From an uncultured Shewanella sp. (GTDB taxonomy: Bacteria > Pseudomonadota > Gammaproteobacteria > Enterobacterales > Shewanellaceae), in the NCBI RefSeq assembly GCF_947501665.1, contig NZ_CANMWS010000001.1:124001-188000 (forward strand): a stretch of 64,000 nt of DNA. The letters are read 5' to 3'. A program made the position numbers and the translations under genes. The notes below the pieces were generated by a model. That model saw nothing but the letters and a program-made list of their open reading frames with translations, had not been told where the DNA came from and did no database searches. This document shows positions 19,741 through 29,293 of this stretch, piece after piece (the stretch's first letter is position 1; each line of letters begins with the position of its first letter).

Positions 19741-19875
19741 CTTTTAAATAGTTGAATAGCTAAGTTCAACCATAATCAGACATAAGCTTGATTTTAGGGT
19801 TAAAATATCGATTTTTTTGATGTTAATAATGCTTTCAATCAAGCATATAATGAATTAGCGTTATTTATATAATAA

Positions 19876-20361
19876 GTGAATAGTTTTATGAAAGTTTTAA
19901 TGAAATTCTTTGTGATTTCTCTTGCGTCAACAGTGGCATTTTCTTGTTTGGCAACAGAACAAACAGGCATCATGGTACCGAGCGATTTATTGTCAAAAGG
20001 TAAGTTAAAAGCAGGGTATGAATTGTCGAGCCCTAGCGCTTTTTCCGTTCAAGAGAGTGGTAGTAATCGAGTATTAGCGTCTAATTCTGCTCATAATAAC
20101 AGTGAGCCTTTGATGGTTTCATCAACATTATTAACGGGTAAGTTAATGGTGAAATTAGAAGAGAATGTTGATGTGAGTTATTTTATTTCGAATTATGATG
20201 TCACGCTTGATTGGCAAAGTGATAACCAATTAGTGGTGATTGCGGCTCCTGAAAATATCAGTGTGAATGATTTCTTTGTACTTCGTGATGCAATTAACGC
20301 AAGTGAAGATGTAAAATGGGTTGAAGTGGATAATAAAGCTCAGCGTTACCAAATTCACTAG
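19876..20361 (+). CDS. Small secreted partner of protease copy 1
   Basis: A 161-residue protein with a signal peptide (FFVISLASTVAFSCLA). GTG at 19876 is the longest start; ATG at 19888 or 19900 would also keep the signal. The C-terminal part (LMVKLEENVDVSYFISNYDVTLDW through KWVEVDNKAQRYQ) resembles subtilisin prodomain-like folds, which act as intramolecular chaperones or inhibitors. The same arrangement recurs after the second protease, so a functional pairing is inferred. Confidence 0.65.
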   Translation: MNSFMKVLMKFFVISLASTVAFSCLATEQTGIMVPSDLLSKGKLKAGYELSSPSAFSVQESGSNRVLASNSAHNNSEPLMVSSTLLTGKLMVKLEENVDVSYFISNYDVTLDWQSDNQLVVIAAPENISVNDFFVLRDAINASEDVKWVEVDNKAQRYQIH

Positions 20362-20383
20362 TGTGAGAGGATTAAATATAGAT

Positions 20384-20411
20384 GCCTTACTTTGAGCGGT
20401 AAGGCTTTTTT
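20384..20411 (+). terminator. Rho-independent terminator after the first protease pair
   Basis: Stem GCCTTAC/GTAAGGC (20384-20405) is followed by six T. It lies 23 bp after the stop of the small secreted protein and closes the first protease unit. Confidence 0.8.
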
Positions 20412-20568
20412 ATTTCAGTTAATGTTACTTGATGATATGAATGTACGCATGGTGAATTTGAATGAAGGAATACCAAGGTCTTAGTTCTGCTGGCAGAGTA
20501 ATTTGCTATGATTTTTAGGCTAATTTCATATTACCTTTCTTTTTATTCTCTAGGTTATTTTATTGTCC

Positions 20569-22773
20569 ATGATCTTGTTCTCTTTTCGTTCTTTATTATT
20601 TAATACAGGTTGGTTTTGCTTTATTTTGTTGTTAGTGGGCTGCAATGACACAGATAATCATCAGCAAAGATTGAGTGAGGCAGACATATCCGTTATAGAA
20701 GTTGAGCCACATCCATTACCTACTCCCGATCCAAAACCTATTCCTGAGCCAAAGCCAGAGCCCGAACCGCAACCCGAGTTTGAACCAGAACCAAAGCCTG
20801 AACCTGAGCCCGAACTGAAGGCGGATCAAGTTCATTATTTTACATCAAAGCAGTCTGTGTATTTAACCGAGCAATTACTGGGTGAGGGCAATCAAGGGCA
20901 TGCCAGTTTTTCAGTGCTAGATCCTACGCAAGTGACATTGGGAAAATTTGAATTTACCAATGCAGAAACAGGGGCCTTTACTTATTTAGCTGATGCGGCG
21001 GTAGGGGAAGAGATTGTGACTTATCGTGTACAAAGCGCGACTCAATCTGTGGTGGGGAGAATCATTATTACCATTACTGCAGGTGATCCTTTGTATGCAA
21101 TGCAGTGGCATTTACACAATAATGGGCAAACGGCCTTTGCACTCAATGGGGGATTAGAGGGGCAAGACATAAATGTAAAGGAGGCTGTCGCACAAGGTCA
21201 TCATGGTGAGAATATAATTGTGGCTGTCATTGATGATGGTGTCGAGATAAATCATCCTAATTTACACAATAATATGTTAGTCGATAGTTCTTATAATTTT
21301 TTAACAGGATCAAGCGATCCGACGCCTGTAGATATGAGTAAAGCGCATGGGACCGCAGTGGCTGGCATCATTGCTGCAGAAGGTTGGAATAATATAGGTA
21401 ATCGTGGCGTGGCGCCTAAAGCCAGTTTAATCGGGTTTAATTATCTCGAGGAACAAAGTCTTTGGGGTTATTCCGAAGACAGTTTTAAGATTTCACACGG
21501 CATTGAGGGGGAGAGTCAATTAGCCCGTATTTTCAATCAAAGTTATGGTTTTGAATATCCGTATCCTAATAAAATGAGCTTGCGCGAAGAAGCATTATTT
21601 CGCCATGCGGCGAATGAGGGAAAAGGGCGCTTATTTATCAAAGCTGCGGGTAATGAATACCATGGCTTTCAAAGTGGCAGTGATAAGTATTTTAGAGGCA
21701 CTAACATAGTAAAAGGGGCCAATAGTTTACCTGTGTACCATGCCAATATGTCAGCCGATCAAGCTAATTTTTATCATTTAATGGTGAGTGCATTAAATGC
21801 AGAGGGCACATTAAGCCGTGACAGCACTATTGGGGCCAATATATTTATTAGTGCGCCGGGCGGTGAAGATGACGCGTTTCTTCCCAAAATCATTACTACG
21901 GATAGGCAAGGCTGCCATATTGGTTTTTCATATGAGGCATTCCTATCTGGGCTTTTATCAGTATTTGATGATGGTCATCATCGTTTAAATCCTGACTGTC
22001 ATTATACCGCTAGAATGGAAGGTACTTCTGCTGCTGCTCCCAATATCAGTGGTGCTATTGCGGTGATTTGGGGGGCAAACCCAGATCTTAATTGGCGTGA
22101 TATTCGACACGTTTTAGCCAGTACAGCGACACAAGTGGATGAGAATATTACAGACAAAACGGTTGAGATTATCTCTGATGTGAAGCAAGCAGATTTTATC
22201 GCGATACCGAAATGGACCACCAATGCCGCTGGTTTTCATTTTCATGATTTTTACGGTTTTGGCCGAGTGAATGTTAGTGATGCCGTTGAAATGGCATTGA
22301 ATTACAATACTGAGTTAGGCGAATATGCTGTATCTAATTGGTTTGAGTCGGCTTGCATTCATCGGGCTATTCCCGATGGCAGTATTCAAGGTGTCAGTGA
22401 CAGTATTACTTTTCAGAATGATTGGATTGTTGAAGGCGTGCAAATCGCGCTCACAGTTAATCATGATCGTTTACCCGATTTAGCCATTGAGCTTATCTCG
22501 CCTTCGGGCACGCGCAGTGTATTATTAACACCATATAATGGTTTTGTTGCCTCAACATTGGGTGGCTTTGATAATACCGTTATGTTGAGTAATGCATTTT
22601 ATGGAGAAAAAAGTCAGGGAGAGTGGAAACTTAAAGTGACTGATGTCAATAGTGGCGAGTTCCATTATGGAACGTATTATAAAAATATGGATTATGAAGA
22701 TGTTATTCCAAATGAAGCCCATGGCGAGCTTATCTCTTGGTCTTTACGCATTCATGGACATTCAGTTTATTAG
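20569..22773 (+). CDS. Kexin-like S8 serine protease lipoprotein (copy 2)
   Basis: A 734-residue paralogue of the upstream protease. Lipobox LLLVGC; ATG at 20569 is preferred to TTG at 20563. A Pro-Glu-Lys-rich linker (about residues 45-85) separates the lipid anchor from the folded part. The triad lies in VIDDGVEINHPNL, KAHGTAVAGIIAA and EGTSAAAPNISG, and a P domain ends the protein. Copy 1 lacks the linker. Substrates are unknown. Confidence 0.87.
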   Translation: MILFSFRSLLFNTGWFCFILLLVGCNDTDNHQQRLSEADISVIEVEPHPLPTPDPKPIPEPKPEPEPQPEFEPEPKPEPEPELKADQVHYFTSKQSVYLTEQLLGEGNQGHASFSVLDPTQVTLGKFEFTNAETGAFTYLADAAVGEEIVTYRVQSATQSVVGRIIITITAGDPLYAMQWHLHNNGQTAFALNGGLEGQDINVKEAVAQGHHGENIIVAVIDDGVEINHPNLHNNMLVDSSYNFLTGSSDPTPVDMSKAHGTAVAGIIAAEGWNNIGNRGVAPKASLIGFNYLEEQSLWGYSEDSFKISHGIEGESQLARIFNQSYGFEYPYPNKMSLREEALFRHAANEGKGRLFIKAAGNEYHGFQSGSDKYFRGTNIVKGANSLPVYHANMSADQANFYHLMVSALNAEGTLSRDSTIGANIFISAPGGEDDAFLPKIITTDRQGCHIGFSYEAFLSGLLSVFDDGHHRLNPDCHYTARMEGTSAAAPNISGAIAVIWGANPDLNWRDIRHVLASTATQVDENITDKTVEIISDVKQADFIAIPKWTTNAAGFHFHDFYGFGRVNVSDAVEMALNYNTELGEYAVSNWFESACIHRAIPDGSIQGVSDSITFQNDWIVEGVQIALTVNHDRLPDLAIELISPSGTRSVLLTPYNGFVASTLGGFDNTVMLSNAFYGEKSQGEWKLKVTDVNSGEFHYGTYYKNMDYEDVIPNEAHGELISWSLRIHGHSVY

Positions 22774-22783
22774 GGGGGATACG

Positions 22784-23257
22784 GTGCCAAAGTTCGCGTT
22801 GTTTATTTTATGCTTTATGTATTTGATGCCATGTGTAGGGGGGGAAAAGGTTGTATTCGTCGATAGTGATGGAAGCTTTTCTCCTTCTTCACAAGAAAAT
22901 TATAATGGGACGGATCCTCGTGTATTTATTAAAAGTGATATGGCAATGAAAGTTAAAATGTCATCCCATTCCTCTATGAGCTCACCTTCTCAGAAGATTA
23001 AGCCAAAACTCACGGGGATAATTAGTTTTCAATTAAAACCTGATGTTGAACTTGAGGCATTTATTCAAAATTATGCTATTGATATTCATTGGAAAAGTGA
23101 TTTTAAAGTCGTGGATGCCAAACCAAGTACTTCGTTAAACTTAACTAAGCTAGCTGATATAGAATACTTTTTTACCTTAGCAGAGCAATTGGAAGCCAGC
23201 GACGATGTACTATGGGTCGAAATCGGTCGAGGGGATCGCCGTTTTTTAACAAAATAA
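22784..23257 (+). CDS. Small secreted partner of protease copy 2
   Basis: A 157-residue protein. GTG at 22784 is chosen because a GGGGGG ribosome site precedes it, it follows the protease stop by 10 bp, and it gives a signal peptide (FALFILCFMYLMPCVGG). The C-terminal half (IISFQLKPDVELEAFIQNYAIDIHWKSD through VLWVEIG) matches the pattern of the protein at 19876-20361. A prodomain-like or inhibitor role is inferred from pairing. Confidence 0.65.
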   Translation: MPKFALFILCFMYLMPCVGGEKVVFVDSDGSFSPSSQENYNGTDPRVFIKSDMAMKVKMSSHSSMSSPSQKIKPKLTGIISFQLKPDVELEAFIQNYAIDIHWKSDFKVVDAKPSTSLNLTKLADIEYFFTLAEQLEASDDVLWVEIGRGDRRFLTK

Positions 23258-23387
23258 GACGTTATTTGAAATCCTCCAAGTTTAAATGAACACGAGAAAC
23301 TGGCTAATTTATGTTGTTGGTCATTGAATAATACGATTTGCGCCCATATTTTATTAATGATGACAATATCAATTGCTGAGGACAGCC

Positions 23388-25430
23388 ATGAATAATCCCT
23401 TGCTTACTGGTTCAGAATTACCTTTATTTTCTCAAATTCAACCCGAACATATACAAGTTGCTGTTGAGCAGGCGATTGGGAAGTGTCGCAGGACTGTCGA
23501 TGCTATTTTGGATAAACATACCGACTTTACATGGGAGTGTTTGGTTGCTCCTTTAGAGCAAGTTGATGATGAATTAAACCAAATTTGGTCACCTATTTCT
23601 CATATGAATGCCGTAGTGAGTAATGATGAATTACGTGCTGCCCATGATGCATGTTTACCTTTGTTGTCTGAGTACGGAACATTTATTGGTCAGCATCAAG
23701 GTTTATATCAAGCTTACAAATCATTGAGAGAGTCACCTGAGTTTGATGCCATGAGCCTGGCTAAGAAGAAGGCGATTGAAAACAGTCTAAGAGATTTTGA
23801 GTTGTCGGGAATTGGTCTAAACGATAATGACAAAGCGCGTTATGGTGAATTGGTTAAGCGGATGTCAGAATTGACGAGTCAATTTTCAAATCAGCTATTA
23901 GATGCAACCCAAGCTTGGAGTAAATTACTCACAAAAGAGGAAGAGCTTGCTGGTTTACCTGAATCGGCTATCGCTGCAGCTAAGGCGATGGCAGAAGCAA
24001 AAGAGCAATCAGGATGGTTGTTCACTTTGGATATTCCGTCATATTTGCCTGTGATGTCTTACAGTGAAAATAGAGCGTTAAGAGAAGAATGCTATCGTGC
24101 ATTTGTGACTCGAGCATCGGATCAAGGACCTTTTGCTGGCCAATATGATAATGGCCCATTGATGGATGAAATCGTCTCATTACGTCATGAATTGGCACAA
24201 TTACTCGGTTTTGATAGTTTTGCGCACAAATCATTAGCCACTAAGATGGCAGAGACGCCTGAGCAAGTATTAGACTTTTTAGGCGAATTGGCTAAGCGTT
24301 CTAAAGCTCAAGGTGAAACTGAGTTGGCAGAATTAACTGCTTTTGCAAAAATGCATTATCAGGTGAGCGAGCTGGAGCCTTGGGATATAGGATTTTATGG
24401 CGAAAAACTAAAACAGCATGAGTATGACATTTCACAAGAAATATTAAGGCCTTACTTTCCTGAAAACAAAGTTTTATCAGGGCTCTTTTATACTGTTTCT
24501 CGTTTGTTTGGATTGACGGTTACTGAGCTTTTTGATTTTGAAACTTGGCATAAAGATGTCCGTATGTTTGAAATTCAAGATATTAATGGCACCGTCAGAG
24601 GCCGTTTTTACTTGGATTTATATGCTCGTGAAGGCAAAAGAGGTGGGGCTTGGATGGCTGATTGTCGAGTCAGGCGTATGACAGATAAAGGCTTGCAGTC
24701 TCCAGTTGCATTTTTGACTTGTAATTTTAATGGCCCTGTCGATGGAAAGCCTGCTTTATTTACGCACGATGAAGTTACCACATTATTTCATGAATTTGGT
24801 CATGGAATACATCATATGTTGACTCAAATTGATGTCGCTGACGTATCGGGCATTAATGGTGTTCCTTGGGATGCGGTTGAATTGCCCAGTCAGTTTATGG
24901 AGAACTGGTGTTATGAAGCTGAGGCGTTAGCTGAAATTTCGGGTCATTATGAAACGGGTGAACCTTTACCCCAAGCATTGCTTGATAAGATGTTAGCTGC
25001 TAAGAATTTTCAGTCTGGCATGATGATGCTAAGACAACTGGAGTTCTCATTATTTGATTTTAGATTACACCTAGAGTTTGATGCGAATAAAGGGGCGAGT
25101 ATTCAACAGACATTGGATGATGTACGTCAGCAGGTCGCAGTTGTTAAAGCCACTGACTTTAATCGTTTTCAGCATGGGTTTGCGCATATTTTTGCTGGTG
25201 GGTATGCTGCTGGTTATTATAGTTATAAATGGGCTGAAGTCTTATCAGCAGATGCCTTTTCATTATTTGAAGAACAAGGTATTTTTAATCGAACTACTGG
25301 GCAGCGTTTCTTAGAGAATATTTTGGAAATGGGGGGCTCAGAAGAGCCTATGGTGTTGTTTACTCGTTTTAGAGGCCGTGAACCTAAAATAGACGCCTTA
25401 TTACGCCATAGTGGTATTCAAGCAGCTTAA
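23388..25430 (+). CDS. prlC: Oligopeptidase A (M3 metallopeptidase)
   Basis: A 680-residue enzyme with the zinc motif LFHEFGHGIHHML and the downstream glutamate region of M3 peptidases. ATG at 23388 is used because a TGAGGA ribosome site precedes it. OpdA/PrlC degrades signal-peptide fragments and oligopeptides in the cytoplasm. Its nearness to gor fits gammaproteobacterial gene order. Confidence 0.94.
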   Translation: MNNPLLTGSELPLFSQIQPEHIQVAVEQAIGKCRRTVDAILDKHTDFTWECLVAPLEQVDDELNQIWSPISHMNAVVSNDELRAAHDACLPLLSEYGTFIGQHQGLYQAYKSLRESPEFDAMSLAKKKAIENSLRDFELSGIGLNDNDKARYGELVKRMSELTSQFSNQLLDATQAWSKLLTKEEELAGLPESAIAAAKAMAEAKEQSGWLFTLDIPSYLPVMSYSENRALREECYRAFVTRASDQGPFAGQYDNGPLMDEIVSLRHELAQLLGFDSFAHKSLATKMAETPEQVLDFLGELAKRSKAQGETELAELTAFAKMHYQVSELEPWDIGFYGEKLKQHEYDISQEILRPYFPENKVLSGLFYTVSRLFGLTVTELFDFETWHKDVRMFEIQDINGTVRGRFYLDLYAREGKRGGAWMADCRVRRMTDKGLQSPVAFLTCNFNGPVDGKPALFTHDEVTTLFHEFGHGIHHMLTQIDVADVSGINGVPWDAVELPSQFMENWCYEAEALAEISGHYETGEPLPQALLDKMLAAKNFQSGMMMLRQLEFSLFDFRLHLEFDANKGASIQQTLDDVRQQVAVVKATDFNRFQHGFAHIFAGGYAAGYYSYKWAEVLSADAFSLFEEQGIFNRTTGQRFLENILEMGGSEEPMVLFTRFRGREPKIDALLRHSGIQAA

Positions 25431-25435
25431 AGCGT

Positions 25436-25461
25436 AAAGGGCACTGTATCGTGCCCTTTTT
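25436..25461 (+). terminator. Rho-independent terminator of prlC
   Basis: Perfect stem AAAGGGCAC/GTGCCCTTT with a 6-nt loop and trailing T residues begins 5 bp after the prlC stop. Confidence 0.88.
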
Positions 25462-25538
25462 ACTTTATTGATGTTTGCCATCTGGTCAGACCTTTGCTAG
25501 CATGCTGTTTTATTTTTGTTGTTAGGTAGTCATTTTTC

Positions 25539-26069
25539 ATGAACCTGTATTTTAGGTTGTTTTGGTTATTAGCATGGCGTAGTCGTCGTTGTGGTGAGAT
25601 TGATTTTCTAGGTACCAGCCGTATTAGCTATCGTGCTTTGCCCTCTGATTGTGATATTAATTTTCATCTGACTAATTCACGTTATCCTGCTTTTATGGAT
25701 TTAGCGAGAACCTACATGTTGGCTGAAATGGGTCTATTGTCGCGTTTTATTAAGTTAGGCTGGATGCCCATTGTTAATGCGGTTGAATTTACTTATATTC
25801 GTGATATTAAACCGCTTGCTAAATTTGAAATTGAAACAAAATTAGTGGGGTGGGATGAGAAATATTTTTATATCGAACAACGTTTTGTCAGCAATAAAGG
25901 ATTACATTGTATCGTCCATGTTCGAGGTGTATTTGTGTGTAAAGGTAAACAAGTGCCTATTGATTCCATGTTAAAAGAGGTGGGCTATGAGCAGACTACG
26001 CCTGCGTTACCCGCTGAAGTTCTCAAATGGAAAGACTTCCTACAGTTAAAAAAACAAAATAACAGTTAA
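25539..26069 (+). CDS. Acyl-CoA thioesterase-like hotdog protein
   Basis: A 176-residue protein with the hotdog-fold 4HBT_2 pattern: RALPSDCDINFHLTNSRYPAFMDLARTYML, then WMPIVNAVEFTYIRDIKPLAKFEIETKLVGWDEKYFYIEQRF. The aspartate in CDINFHL(T)N aligns with the catalytic position of this group. The substrate is unknown. An N-terminal hydrophobic segment may tether it to the membrane. Confidence 0.78.
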   Translation: MNLYFRLFWLLAWRSRRCGEIDFLGTSRISYRALPSDCDINFHLTNSRYPAFMDLARTYMLAEMGLLSRFIKLGWMPIVNAVEFTYIRDIKPLAKFEIETKLVGWDEKYFYIEQRFVSNKGLHCIVHVRGVFVCKGKQVPIDSMLKEVGYEQTTPALPAEVLKWKDFLQLKKQNNS

Positions 26070-26129
26070 GCTGACTTTTATTGAAGGCTTTAATGTTTAA
26101 TGTAATTTTATTTCTTCTGTTTTTTCATG

Positions 26130-26765
26130 TTAAGTTTCATTCGAGCTTTCTATTTCTGCGAGCTCGATTTCTTGTTTGACTTGCAAATAAGATCCTCGTA
26201 GCTGAGCTTGCATCCAATATCGTCCTAAATGTTCGTAGTCAAGTAGTTGAAATTCATTCTGTAAACTGAATAAGCAGGGAATTAAGCTACAATCGGCCAA
26301 ACTGAAGTGATCGCTACACAGCCAGTAACTGTTGTGTAATTTATCATCTAGTTCAGTGAGAAATACGGTTATATTGTTTTTTAGTCCCTTAATTTTAAGT
26401 TGATCGATTGGTGGCTGATTTTTTTCAATTTCAAAGTGTGATAGAGCTTGATGTAAGTCATGTTCAATTAAGCGGTCATAAAGGCGTATTTCAAGTGAGT
26501 GCTTCATATGTTTAGGCAATAATTGGGTACCGGTTTCTAAAATGCTATCGATTAATTCAATAATAATGCTGGATTCAGGTAGCTTAGTGTCATCATGAAG
26601 CAAGAGTAATGGTAAGCGAGTTAAAGGCGATAAACTTTTAAAATCATGTCTAGATTGCGCATGATTCAGATCAATTACCTGAGGGTGAAAGTAGGCCTGT
26701 TTTTCATATAAGGCGATTAACACCTTTTGTGAGTGTCGGCATAAGGGATGATAATACAGCTTCAT
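26130..26765 (-). CDS. Glutathione S-transferase family protein (SspA-like fold)
   Basis: A 211-residue protein with a thioredoxin-like N-terminal domain (MKLYYHPLCRHSQKVLIALYEK, LTRLPLLL, ESSIIIELID) and a helical C-terminal domain (FSLADCSLIPCLFSL). The start at 26765 is chosen because homologues begin at this strand; the longer frame adds a basic tail unlike the family. The substrate is unknown. Confidence 0.82.
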   Translation of the reverse strand: MKLYYHPLCRHSQKVLIALYEKQAYFHPQVIDLNHAQSRHDFKSLSPLTRLPLLLLHDDTKLPESSIIIELIDSILETGTQLLPKHMKHSLEIRLYDRLIEHDLHQALSHFEIEKNQPPIDQLKIKGLKNNITVFLTELDDKLHNSYWLCSDHFSLADCSLIPCLFSLQNEFQLLDYEHLGRYWMQAQLRGSYLQVKQEIELAEIESSNET

Positions 26766-26950
26766 GGAATAGGGTACCAGCCTAGTGTTTCTTAAATATA
26801 AGTATAGTCGGATTCTTTTCTTTATAATGATTTTCATGCTGCTTTATTTACGTTGATATAAATCTGAGATTATGATTATTCTGTCTATAGACAAAAGGGA
26901 TTTTTAGCGCGTAGACTATTGAGTATTAAATATTATTATTAGTTGTTTAT

Positions 26951-27640
26951 ATGAATTATTTAGAATCATTTTCTACCATTTATCAACGAGCCTGTGAAAG
27001 AAAAGGTGGTGAAGATGGGCTGGAAGCACTGCTTTCTCCTGTTAAAACGGCGTCACAGATTGTCCAAACTCCTAGCAATAGATTGTTGTCGGAACTCAGT
27101 AAGAAAGTCTTTCAAAGTGGATTTATATGGCGGATTGTTGACCTTAAATGGCCAGCCTATGAGCAAGCTTTTTTTGATTTTGAGCCGATGAAAGTATTAA
27201 TGCTATCTCCTGAGCAATTGCAGGCAAGAGCAAGTGATCCTGCGTTAATCCGTCATCAGAAAAAGACCCAAGCCATTTATGATAATGCCTTGATGATGAA
27301 TGAATTGGAGAGGACTCAAGGTGGATTACCTCAACTTATTAGTAACTGGCCTGAGGAAAATATTATTGGTTTATGGGCATTATTGAAGTCAAAAGGGGCA
27401 CGATTGGGTGGGAATACGGGCCCATATTTTCTACGTTCAATTGGTAAGCCTACATTTGCTCTTACGAATGATATACAAGGTTATTTTAAAAGTCACAAGC
27501 TAATAGATTATGGTTTTTCAAGTAAGAGTGGCCTTAATCAGGTTCAGAATGTGTTTAATGTTTGGCAACAAGAAAGTGGGCGAAACTTAACCGATTTAAG
27601 TCGTATTTTAGCATTAAGTGTCGGTGACAATAAGGTTTAG
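26951..27640 (+). CDS. DNA-3-methyladenine glycosylase I-like protein
   Basis: A 229-residue protein with helix-hairpin-helix glycosylase features similar to Tag: SGFIWRIVDLKWPAYEQAFFDFEP, then DPALIRHQKKTQAIYDNALMM. The cysteine and histidine zinc ligands of E. coli Tag are not evident, so it is a divergent member. A role in alkylation repair is inferred from the fold. It is transcribed alone. Confidence 0.72.
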   Translation: MNYLESFSTIYQRACERKGGEDGLEALLSPVKTASQIVQTPSNRLLSELSKKVFQSGFIWRIVDLKWPAYEQAFFDFEPMKVLMLSPEQLQARASDPALIRHQKKTQAIYDNALMMNELERTQGGLPQLISNWPEENIIGLWALLKSKGARLGGNTGPYFLRSIGKPTFALTNDIQGYFKSHKLIDYGFSSKSGLNQVQNVFNVWQQESGRNLTDLSRILALSVGDNKV

Positions 27641-28140
27641 AGCGTATTGAAAGTCTGTTTTCATTAATTTAAATTAAGTGACTTTTCTTGAATGGATTAG
27701 CCAATCCTTTCAAGTAATGTCATTAGTGTGCGACTATTTGTAGGTCACTTGTAATTATTTGGTTAATTATTGTTGTTGCTTTAAATGTAATGTTTTTACT
27801 TATTCGTTTCTACTTTTTTAATGACAGAAAAATTTCAAATAAAAAGTTTTTTAACTATATGTTTTTTTAATTATAAATTTAATTGTTATCAATCATTAAA
27901 TAATTTTAATAGCTTAAAGTTATTTAAATTTTTTAAAAGGGATTGTTTATCACTTGGACCTTACACTAGTATTGAGCTAATACAGAAAGTTATTTTTTTA
28001 TCTATACTTTGGTGCAGGTAAAAGCGTTGAGAACAATACCTATGATATATCATAGTTATATAAAATAATGTGGTATAACTTTCTGTTTCAGCAAGTGAAA
28101 TTATTTAATTCCTTTATATCTTTTTATGTTTGGAGTGTCT
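27641..28140. other. AT-rich region upstream of the RND operon, with palindrome
   Basis: A perfect 16-bp palindrome CTATGATATATCATAG lies at 28040-28055, about 85 bp before the RND adaptor start. It could be an operator for a local repressor, though no regulator gene is adjacent. A 66-codon frame in this region is AT-driven and has no coding character. Confidence 0.5.
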
Positions 28141-29283
28141 ATGAGGCAAAGAATCTATTTTGCCACGGTGTTAAGTACACTGTTTCTTATTTCTGCTTGT
28201 CATCAAAATGAACAAAATCAATTACCTAATACGGATCCAGCAATTGATGTTGGAGTTATTACTGTGTCATCCAAAGCTCAAGCAATAAAAGTTGAGCTTC
28301 CGGGAAGAGCTGTGGCATTTTTAGAGTCAGAAGTGAGGCCTCAAGTTGGGGGGATTGTCATGAAACGCAGTTTTACACAAGGGGGGTTTGTGACAAAAGG
28401 CCAATCTTTATACCAAATTGATCCCTCTCAATACAAGGCAGTATTAATGAATGCTCAAGCTGAATTAAGGAGCGCAAAAGCGACCTTGTCTTCGGCTCAA
28501 TCTAAAGCTAAGCGGTATAAAGTGTTACTTAAAACTAATGCCATCAGCCAACAGGATTTTGATGATGCCCAAGCTTTGTATAAAGAAGCACAAGCACAAA
28601 TAGCGGTGAGCGAAGCCAATGTCAATACAGCAGAAATTAATCTTAAATATACTGAAGTGACCGCACCTATTTCTGGAAAAATCGGTAAATCAAGTGTGAC
28701 AGAAGGCGCGTTGGTGACCGGAAATCAAACGGATGTCCTAGCATATTTACAGCAAATTGATCCTATTTACATCGATATACAGCAATCGAGTAATCAGTTA
28801 AATGACTTTAAAAAGCAAATTAAAAATGGTGAACTTAAAGCAAATACAAAGAACAATGTTCAGCTTATTTTAAATAGTGATTCTTTTTATTCTTCCCTCG
28901 GTAGCATTAAGTTTTCTGATATTAATGTCGACGAGGGGACGGGAAGTGTGACGTTAAGGGCCCAATTTCCTAACCCTGAACATGAGCTATTACCTGGAAT
29001 GTATGTCAGGGTACTACTGAATGTAGGAGTTGATGAAAAAGCCATACTCGTACCTCAAAAGTCTGTGACACATAATGTTAAGGGGCAAGCTGTTGTTATG
29101 CTTGTGAATAGTGATAATAAGATTGTTTCTAGGATTGTGACAACGGCAGAGGCGATTGATAATCAATGGCGTATTGTTGATGGATTAGAGGTAGGTGACA
29201 CTTTAGTGATCAGTGGGTTGCAAAAAATACAAGTGGGTAGTTTGGTTAATCCGACACCTGTTTTAACCTCAACAGAAAATTAG
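28141..29283 (+). CDS. RND efflux periplasmic adaptor (MexA/AcrA-like)
   Basis: A 380-residue lipoprotein adaptor: lipobox LISAC, then lipoyl half-motif VRPQVGGIVMKRSFTQGGFV, a coiled-coil hairpin (about residues 95-165) and the second half-motif APISGKIGKSSVTEGALV. ATG at 28141 follows a GGAG site. The adaptor bridges the inner-membrane pump to an outer-membrane channel of the TolC type, which is not encoded here. The pump gene follows 10 bp later. Confidence 0.92.
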   Translation: MRQRIYFATVLSTLFLISACHQNEQNQLPNTDPAIDVGVITVSSKAQAIKVELPGRAVAFLESEVRPQVGGIVMKRSFTQGGFVTKGQSLYQIDPSQYKAVLMNAQAELRSAKATLSSAQSKAKRYKVLLKTNAISQQDFDDAQALYKEAQAQIAVSEANVNTAEINLKYTEVTAPISGKIGKSSVTEGALVTGNQTDVLAYLQQIDPIYIDIQQSSNQLNDFKKQIKNGELKANTKNNVQLILNSDSFYSSLGSIKFSDINVDEGTGSVTLRAQFPNPEHELLPGMYVRVLLNVGVDEKAILVPQKSVTHNVKGQAVVMLVNSDNKIVSRIVTTAEAIDNQWRIVDGLEVGDTLVISGLQKIQVGSLVNPTPVLTSTEN

Positions 29284-29293
29284 AGTATTGTAG

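Noticed and set aside
27821..28021. 66-codon frame upstream of the RND operon
   Set aside because: The composition (Phe, Asn, Lys, Leu) is what AT-rich DNA gives by chance, and the region is promoter-like.
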